NCBI GenBank assembly: GCA_036250195.1
Contig: JAVHZZ010000001.1
Coordinates: forward strand, 394,254,283-394,318,282
Source: Mixophyes australis
Taxonomy: Eukaryota; Chordata; Amphibia; Anura; Limnodynastidae
DNA: 64,000 bases
Reading direction: 5' to 3'
Shown here piece after piece: positions 56,996 through 64,000 of the stretch (its first letter is position 1; every line of letters starts with the position of its first letter). A program made the translations under genes and the position numbers. The notes beneath the pieces are model-generated. The model did no database searches. It saw only the letters and a list, made by a program, of their open reading frames with translations, and was not told where the DNA came from.

Positions 56996-57325
56996 CCCTT
57001 TCCCCTGCTTTGAAACTAACCTTTTTCCTCTTTCTTCCTGTCCAGCCGTCACTGCCTGGCTCCTCTCTGGTTCTCTGCTCCTCTGCTGCCTAGCAACGTC
57101 ATGACATCAGACGCTGAGGCAGAGAGCAGAGTTCAGAAGGGGGTGGAGCCGGGTGCCGGCCGCCATTTTGGATGCGCCGGGCGGCCGGCAGTCTGAATCT
57201 GAGGTCTGTTTAATTTTTATTTTTTTTCACTCCTCACACAGAGGCAGGTGCGGGCAGCCATTGCGCCCCCTTGGGACTGCGCCCGGGGCGGCGGCACCGC
57301 CCGCACCGGCCTCGTTACGGCTCTG

Positions 57326-57333
57326 GTGTACAG
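57326..57333. repeat. hAT target-site duplication, right copy
   Basis: Exact copy of GTGTACAG at 55482-55489. Confidence 0.95.
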
Positions 57334-58153
57334 TAAGGGCATCACAATCTCGAGCACACGCAGCAGTGTACGATTCAAGCTTTGGGCATTTCCAAGGTAT
57401 GTGATTTTCAGCTGTATCACTTGCACCAGCTACAGGTCCGGTGTAAGTGCAGATGGATAGTGATGATGGTCACTTATGCATGCTAGAACATATGTTTGCA
57501 ATCATAACAATGCATTTTATGTACAGTAGACATTATTAACATCATGATTAATTCATTTCATAAGGGGGAAAAAATGTAAAACCTTTTTGTTAATGTTTCT
57601 ACATTAATAAGTATGGGCCTGTTTTATTAAGGATCTTAACATACATTACATACATTTTGGATACATTATTTTATTGTCTAATTATGGGTTTTGTTTTTGT
57701 TTTATTGTCTGAACATGGTTAAGACTTTTTTAAAGATGTCTATGTGAGGGGAGAACGCTTGTATAAATAGTATCCTTCTCATATGTACATTGTCCGCTCA
57801 TTAATAAATTGTCATATTGCTATTTGACTAAAAACCTTGTAACAATGAGATTACCATTCATTCAAAACATATGTATCTCACATATATAACACATTTGATA
57901 CTTCATAATAGCAACTCAAATTTATTTCTTAGAATTCCATTAACACATACTTTTAAAACACTTTAGTTGTAGCTGAGTTCCCTAAATTGTTGGCTCCCAC
58001 CATTTTACCTGCATGATATTCATATTTTCCACAGTTATTAGTTGTTACTTACTACCTTTAAAATTTTGTATATGCCATTATACCCAAGTTCTTATGTACC
58101 ACATAAACAGAGAAGGGTCCTTCATTTACATCCTGCATAATGTTTCATTCTCT
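57334..58153. other. Gene-free stretch
   Basis: AT-rich DNA with no recognisable gene or repeat. Confidence 0.45.
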
Positions 58154-58680
58154 ATTATCACTAGAGATGCTCAGGCTCAGTTTTCCAAAAACTGAGATCC
58201 TCCCAAACATCGCCAATCCAAGTATCGAGCTGAGCCGCCTCGGTACTTTCCAGCTTCCTTGGATCTGAATCGAGGCAAAATATCATAGTTGCGTCGTCGT
58301 ATCTTGCGGGTTTTGGATTCCATATGTACCTCCCTCTCCAGGAGATCCAGCCCCATTGCTCACACAGAAACAGGGGTAGCAGTGTTCTTGTCACTCTCCA
58401 GTCACCAGTGCCATTACTCAGTGCTATTACTCACACAGAAACAGGAGGGGCAGCAGTGTTCTTGCCACTTGACAAATATTGATTGGAAATTACTGAAAAT
58501 TAATGTTATTGAGGTTAATAATAATGTAAGAACAAAATAAGAGTTAAAATTATGTGATTTTAGCATTTTTTAGCAGTTAAAAAAAAAAATACAAATCCAA
58601 AAACAAACCTGAAACCATAACACGTGAGGGCGGTTTTGCCAAAACCAAAACCAAAACACAGGGACATCTCTAATTATCAC
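58154..58680. mobile_element. Non-autonomous hAT of the TAGAGATG family, 511 bp
   Basis: The element is 58162-58672. The left end begins TAGAGATGCTCAGGCTCAG and the right end read inward begins TAGAGATGTCCCTGTGTTTTGG. A perfect 8-bp duplication ATTATCAC flanks it (58154-58161 and 58673-58680). Its two ends correspond to the two ends of the intact hAT in swapped orientation: one has the GAGCTGAGC..CTCGGTAC motif and the other has GTTTTGG repeats. It is a deletion derivative that the 997-residue transposase could plausibly mobilise. Confidence 0.93.
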
Positions 58681-59116
58681 ATGTAAATTTATTTACCAAT
58701 CTCTACCCGTATCATGGCTGATATGTGATATTCAGTACTGTATATTATATGTTGTAGATTACAACTTAGAAAGTTTGTACATTCATTCAAATATTCATAA
58801 TTCTCAAATCCTATATAAGATTAACCATTTATCTTCTTCATCCTTATAATATGAGCAGAAGATGTTCCGAACGTAAAATTAACCAGTCACAGTATCTGCA
58901 CGGCTGGATCTCTGAAGACCACTGGCCACATTAGTTTGCTTCTTCTTATAACATTCCATATGCTTTAATATCAGGTAATTAAAGGTATATTATAAGACAT
59001 TGTATAGAAAAACAATCGCACAGAACATTCCTTATTATTATTCAAACCACTTGTTGTATACAAAGTATCACAATTATAAATCTACAGGAGGTGCAACCAG
59101 AGAGAGAGAAAATGAC

Positions 59117-59663
59117 ATATATAGAAAAAGAGGAAAAAAAAGACTCCTATATGGATGCACTCTAAGGGCTAGATTTACTAAGCTGCGTGTTTGAAAAAGT
59201 GGGGATGTTGCCTATAGCAACCAATCAGATTCTATCTGTCATTTTGTAGAAGGTACTAAATAAATGAAAGCTAGAATCTGATTGGTTGCTATAGGCAACA
59301 TCCCCACTTTTTCAAACCCGCAGCTTAGTAAATCTAGCCCTAAGTTTCTTAAATTAATTAAAATGATATCTGTATTATTGTTTATATTAAAACACCTTAT
59401 GAGCGAATTGTTAAATAGATAGTAGTAGAGGGTGAAAGAAAATAAAAGAAGTGATTTAAAGTATTCTTGTAATAAAAAAAACAAAACAAAACAAAAATAT
59501 TTTAAATCACTTTTTTTATTTTCTTTCACCCTCTAATACTATCTATTTAACAATTTGCTCATATGGTGTTTTAATATAAACAATAATAAAGATATAATTT
59601 TAATTAATTGAAGAACCTTAGAGTGCATCCATATGGGAGTCTTTTTTCTCTTTTTCTATATAT
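59117..59663. repeat. Foldback element with a MITE in its left arm
   Basis: Without the MITE (59166-59343), the left arm (59117-59460) and right arm (59501-59663) are imperfect inverted copies. Examples are GTGAAAGAAAATAAAAGAAG against its inverse, and ATATGGATGCACTCTAA against TTAGAGTGCATCCATAT. The loop is 59461-59500 and A-rich. No coding capacity. Confidence 0.9.
59166..59340. mobile_element. Foldback MITE, 175 bp, TAA target duplication
   Basis: The TIRs are GGGCTAGATTTACTAAGCTG and its inverse, and nearly the whole element pairs with itself. TAA occurs at both edges (59163-59165 and 59341-59343). The opposite arm of the surrounding foldback reads CTCTAAGGTTCTT without the insert, so the site duplicated TAA. 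This is the length and sequence typical of PIF/Harbinger. Same family as 17631-17803. Confidence 0.93.
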
Positions 59664-60990
59664 TATAAAATATAACCACTTCTTACCGATAATCTATATA
59701 TACCATACTTGGTGTAAACAAACTGAGATGTGAATACTACAATAATGTGAACCGAGGTAACAATCTCAATATTATAGGAACTATATAGACCATTGTTCCC
59801 ATGTTGTGAATCTGCCTTGAAATTAAACTACTTAACTCTAAACTATGCATGATTCTGAAATGCTCTAGATCAATAGTGGAAGTGAATGCAATGTGTGACT
59901 TATATATATTGTATAGAAAATAGTGACCAAGATGCAGACAATGTTAAGAGAGCGTAGTTGGTTATGATAGAATAGAAACAAATAGACAATACAGATATAA
60001 ACCTATTGGAAAAAAGAAAAGATAAAAAAAGAAAGTGGATAAGAATAATCGTACACAAAAAACACGTAAATTAAATATATAGTAATTAATATAGTAAATT
60101 AAAAATGGAAAATTAAATATATATATTACGTAAAGACCAAAAGAAAGTAAATATTACAACTTGGTAAGATGTGGTAAGATGTTCCTTTCTGATCCATGAT
60201 CAAACCCTCGTGAAGAAAATAGATATTTAGTCAGAGGGCTTAAACTATTGTTATCCTTTCATTAGTGCACTCTAATTTTCCTTCGTTTTCCACAAAGGGT
60301 TCTGCTTGATTGTGGATCAGACAGGAACAAATACCACATCTGATCAAGTTGATATGGTAGGAAGTGACTGAATGCTTGCTGTAAGAGTGTCAGCTCTTGA
60401 AATAAACTTTGAGGTGGAAGTTTTAAATTAATAGTGATCATGTGATATAAAAAGGGGTGAGTTCATTATTTTTAGATAACCAGGTGGTTGTGTTGTGATC
60501 AATCCTTTGTCACACACACGTCATGCAGGTTATTGTTGTTTTAGGACATTAAGTAAAGCATTATGGTGTAACTGCTGTGACACGGGCACCCTCCTTGTGA
60601 TGCACACACAAACAACTTCTTGCTTTGTTCTTTGCTTGATTTATCAGGATGGCAAAGTAATTCATAACATAAATTTCCATACACTTTCTTGTGACTTTAA
60701 TGCTATTTTTACAGAGATCAGATCCCTAGACACCGGCCAAATTATTCAGCATTGGTCACACTGAACAATAAACAACTCAGGCTTAAATAATCAAACTCCT
60801 AACACAGCCCTAGCTTGATGGACAGGTGACACTCCCACCTTGTATTTATAAAGGAGTTCTCATCAGGTGCTCTGCTTGATTAGCCTCACTGCAAATGAAC
60901 ACTGTCAGCTTGCTGTTGGCTGTGGAAAAAGACACTTTCAAACCATTTCAAAACATGTAAGTTAAATTCCACCCTGTACTACTATATTGT
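59664..60990. other. Gene-free stretch
   Basis: AT-rich DNA with no recognisable gene or repeat. The 89-codon frame at 60495-60764 has no domain. Confidence 0.4.
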
Positions 60991-60997
60991 CACACAT

Positions 60998-61282
60998 CAG
61001 GGGCGCACGGAGGATTGTCGGGGGGAGGGGGGGTTTCCCTCCGCCGACCCCAAAAAAACCAAAACAAAAAAAAACACAAGAGAGCAGCTCCGTTTCGCCA
61101 GCGCTGTCTTATACAGCAGCTGCGGCGCTGTCTAAGAAGCGTCCGCGGCGGTGCTGTATACAATACAGCACCGCCGCGGATGCTTCCTTGACAGCGCCGC
61201 GGCTGCTGTATAGGACAGTGGCCACTTAGTTAGAACAGGGGGGTTTCTAGAGACTCAGAAACCCCCCCTGCGTGCGCCACTG
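60998..61282. mobile_element. GC-rich foldback hAT-like MITE, 285 bp
   Basis: The left end CAGGGGCGCACGGAGG matches the right end read inward, CAGTGGCGCACGCAGG. The interior is a long hairpin: GACAGCGCCGCGGCTGCTGTATAGGACAG-type sequence pairs with CTGTCTTATACAGCAGC..GCGCTGTC. A second hairpin around 61145-61180 has GGTGCTGTAT/ATACAGCACC. No clear 8-bp duplication (TCACACAT against CCCATATG), so the hAT class rests on the CAG..G ends only. Confidence 0.75.
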
Positions 61283-63370
61283 CCCATATGTCTTCCTCCT
61301 GTGTATCTTTGAACTAGGTACGCTGCTTTATACATTTGTAATATCTGCAGCTTTACCATTCTGACTGTCAGCTGAATACCCAATTCCTCTCTTACAAGTC
61401 TGTAGCAAAGCACTCCCTTTTTCACACTAGCTTCTGTTTTATGATCTCCCAAAGAGAGAATGACACTATTTATGTACAAGACTACTATACACTTAGGTGA
61501 ACATCTGATCCTTTATTGAGGGAATTTGCCCACTGTTTAAACAATACACACAATATATTTATTTTTTCTTCATGCAATGCAAAATGAAAGATAAAAACAG
61601 TACATTGCTTGAATGTGGGGAATTTACGTTGCGTTGCCCGGCTCATTGTCATTTTTATAGATTTTTAGTTTGTTAGAAACTGCTTATTAGCCAGATTGTA
61701 CATATACACATACATACAGTGCGCCTATAGGAGGGTGGTTTTTTTTGCACACATTTTTTCTTCATGGTTCATACTGCACTGGAGTATCAAACAATATCAA
61801 ACTGGCATTGTGAAAGTACTCTGGGAACTCTTACCTATCTCTAGCCTGCGTTTGTCCCTGCTGAGTTACCCACTTTGTAGCAGTAGGGAAGGGGTACTCT
61901 GATGACAAGGCCAAAACTGCAGGAGCATCTCCAATCAGGCCAGTACTGACAGATCGCCAGATGACATGGCCTGAGTAGAACCTGTTGTCACCAACGCATC
62001 CATTTCTGCCACAGACAATGCTTTCAACAAGATAGTTGTTTGGTTTGTCTTCACTAGCAGTGAAAAAGCCTACACATGGTCCCAGATGTTCAAGGAGGTC
62101 ATGTATTACCTGCTTAAATCACTGTCCTCAGACATGGAATTGATAACATTGTTTGCTAGAACCTCAGCTTTTTCTTTGCTGTGAGACTGAATGCTCACAG
62201 CAGCAGCAAGTAGTCCAACAACAGATGCTGCACTAGCAATACTACTGTTGGTACAAGCAGAAGGTACTGGCAATCCACCAGTCTGATCTTCTTATTTGGA
62301 GCTGGCCCAAAGCCAAGGCAGCCTTATTCAACTTCCTAATAATTATTTCTTTCTAAAAAAAAAATTACATTCACATAAAAAAGAACTAAACATAAAAAAT
62401 AAGGTTTAAATGAGGTAAATGAGAACTCCCAAAAGGTAACTGATAAACAAAAACATGAAGGAAACTAATAAATTAATTAATAAACTAACTAAAACAACAC
62501 AAAATAAATGAATAACCTTCTCAAAATACACACAAAACTTAACTGTGACTGAAAGAAACAATACAAACCCTTAAAAGTTAATTTCAAACTTCCTTCCTAG
62601 CTCTAATGCACTATAAATCATGAATGAATGGCATAACTATCCTTTCACAGTGTGAAACCAGCTTTAGACTTATTATTTGCCTAAATTTGTACTAGTGCAA
62701 CTAGATTTCCACTGGGGTGCATTGTTTTGAGAAGCAAATTTGTGGAGCAACATAGCTGAATTCACAGAGGAGCAGCAGTTTGCACAGTCAGAGGGAAACA
62801 GTTTGGCAGAGCCAAGCAGTTCCTAGCTAAGTATTGTGTACATGCACCTTTTTGTGGGACAATGCAGATTTGAAATTTTAGAGCTCGCAGAGTCTGGGTT
62901 TCATCCTGTAATATTAAAGAGATCCATTCTGCACCTCCATGTTGCACTTTGGCAGAGAAGCATATTTCCAGGTGTACTCCAAGCATTGTAATAAATGCTT
63001 TGCATGCACAAAATTGCCACCTGTAATAAGGACAGCTCCCATGTCTTCACACTTAAATGGGGCTAAACCAAGCAATGTTTCAAGAGAAAAAGTGAATAGT
63101 TTATTTGATTAAAAGCCACTAAAGCGGTAGGAAGTTTAACTTTTTATGTGCACTTTTGCACAATGCGCCTCTAAAGATTTATCTGAATCTGCATACATCA
63201 ACTTGGATTTCCCTGGTGCATAAAGGAGTCATTTGCTGTACCCTGTAGCGTACTGTGTGGGCCAACAAGGCACACAGGTGCAAAACCAAGATGTTTGCAG
63301 TATGCATACGGTGCGCTTAAATGATCTCCTCTGCTTTCTGCTGTCTGCTTCTCCAATGGAAATCATAAGA
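61283..63370. other. Gene-free stretch
   Basis: No recognisable gene or mobile element. The stretch 61880-62340 is less AT-rich and looks as if it could once have coded, but no frame or motif supports a call. Confidence 0.4.
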
Positions 63371-63732
63371 GGGCAGCACAGTGGCCTAGTGGTTAGCACT
63401 TCTGCCTCACAGCACTGGGGTCATGAGTTCGATTCCCGACCATGGCCTTATCTGCGTGGAGCTTGTATGTTCTCCCTGTGTTTGCGTGGTTTTCCTCTGG
63501 GTGCTCCGGTTTCCTCCCACACTTCAAAAACATACTAGTAGGTTAATTGGCTGTTATCAAAATTGACCCTAGTCTCTCCCTCTCTGTCTGTCTGTGTGTG
63601 AGTGTGTGTCTATATTAGGGAATTTAGACTGTAAGCTCCAATGGGGCAGGGACTGATGTGAGCGAGTTCTCTGTACAGCGCTGCAGAAATAGTGGCGTTA
63701 TATAAATAAATGATGATGATGATGATGATGAT
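63371..63732 (+). mobile_element. V-SINE-like tRNA-derived SINE, full length
   Basis: The 5' head is tRNA-like, with an A box TGGCCTAGTGGTTAGCA at about 63381-63398 and a B box GAGTTCGATTCC at 63425-63436, which would drive RNA polymerase III. The conserved body CTTGTATGTTCTCCCTGTG..TTTCCTCCCACACTTC..AGGTTAATTGGCTG follows. The 3' part, GTACAGCGCTGCAGAAATAG with TATATAAATAAATGATG and (ATG)n, resembles the L2-type LINE tails in this window, the expected source of its retrotransposition machinery. No target duplication seen. Confidence 0.9.
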
Positions 63733-64000
63733 AAAATGGCTCACAGGAAATGGGGTGGACATACAGTATCAGTGTTGGGTTCTGGTGAATTGAACAGAAT
63801 TAGCCAATTCAATGCTAGAAAGAAATATATTAATTTTGTTGACAAAGTTTGTGCAAATCAAAGTTTAGGAGATTTATACATCTCTATTCAGTACTACACT
63901 AATATGCTACAATTCTCTTTCCATAAAAACAGGACTCCACCTAGATCTGAGGACAGCTTACATTACAATCCACACCATTTAATGTAACGTTGTTATTTTC
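63733..64000. other. Window edge, no feature
   Basis: The open frame at 63736-63987 shows no recognisable domain. Confidence 0.4.

Larger units (their letters stand above)
55490..57325. mobile_element. Non-autonomous hAT, 1,836 bp, carrying satellites
   Basis: The TIRs are CAGTGCCGTAACTAG at left and, read inward at right, CAGAGCCGTAACGAG. A perfect 8-bp duplication GTGTACAG flanks them. No transposase is encoded. The interior holds a (TA)n tract (55928-56010), a 31-bp minisatellite (56045-56295) and a 30-bp C/T-rich minisatellite (56570-56995), followed by a CpG-rich right end (57130-57325). The TIR differs from the TAGAGATG family, so another hAT transposase is needed to move it. Confidence 0.93.

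Noticed and set aside
57130..57330. CpG island of a host gene
   Set aside because: The CpG-rich stretch lies inside the TIRs and 8-bp duplications of the non-autonomous hAT, so it belongs to the transposon.
63371..63460. A functional tRNA gene
   Set aside because: A- and B-box-like words are present, but the sequence continues into the V-SINE body without a cloverleaf or acceptor-stem end; it is a SINE head.

Overview
The window looks like a stretch of animal nuclear DNA from a vertebrate, most likely a frog or toad. Almost everything recognisable is transposable element (TE) sequence. The TE mix fits an amphibian: L2 and CR1 LINEs, L1/Tx1-type LINEs, a DIRS-like tyrosine-recombinase element, a V-SINE-like tRNA SINE, Tc1 elements, many hAT elements and small foldback MITEs. 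I found no host exon, no tRNA or rRNA gene and no CRISPR array. The species call is inference from repeat content.

Layout. 1-2 kb: relic of a retroviral env region followed by an LTR-like block. 2.7-3.1 kb: a 68-bp minisatellite. 4.0-5.0 kb: an apparently perfect 462-bp inverted repeat whose 72-bp spacer carries a hammerhead-ribozyme-like motif on the minus strand. 5.1-5.6 kb: an internally deleted Tc1/mariner. 8.3-8.9 kb: a TIR element. 9.3-10.7 kb: a decayed Tc1. 10.7-16 kb: L2 LINE 3' ends in both orientations. 17.6 kb: a foldback MITE.

18.8-31 kb is a three-level nest. An L1/Tx1-type LINE (minus strand) sits in an LTR with a 16-bp target duplication. Inside that LINE, 46 bp upstream of its first ORF2 methionine, is a complete 5,860-bp hAT transposon. 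The hAT has 8-bp perfect target duplications, matching TIRs, an uninterrupted 997-codon BED-finger transposase frame, and a 100-bp-period satellite array on each side of the gene.

33.5-37.9 kb: a nearly intact CR1 LINE (plus strand) with an esterase-type ORF1 and an ORF2 interrupted by one amber stop. 38-45 kb: MITEs, minisatellites, a hAT deletion derivative and a reversed V-SINE fragment. 46.2-50.6 kb: a decayed DIRS-like element (gag, RT, RNase H, recombinase) with a hAT MITE in its RT. 50.6-52.1 kb: a dead hAT transposase. 52.5-55 kb: an L1/Tx1 relic. 55.5-57.3 kb: a non-autonomous hAT carrying its own microsatellite and two minisatellites. 58.2 kb: another short hAT of the same family as the intact one. 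59.1-59.7 kb: a foldback with a MITE in one arm. 61.0 kb: a GC-rich foldback MITE. 63.4 kb: a full V-SINE.

The elements do not form a pathway. The one functional relationship I infer is that the intact hAT transposase could act on the two TAGAGATG-ended deletion derivatives at 41.1 and 58.2 kb, which share its terminal architecture.
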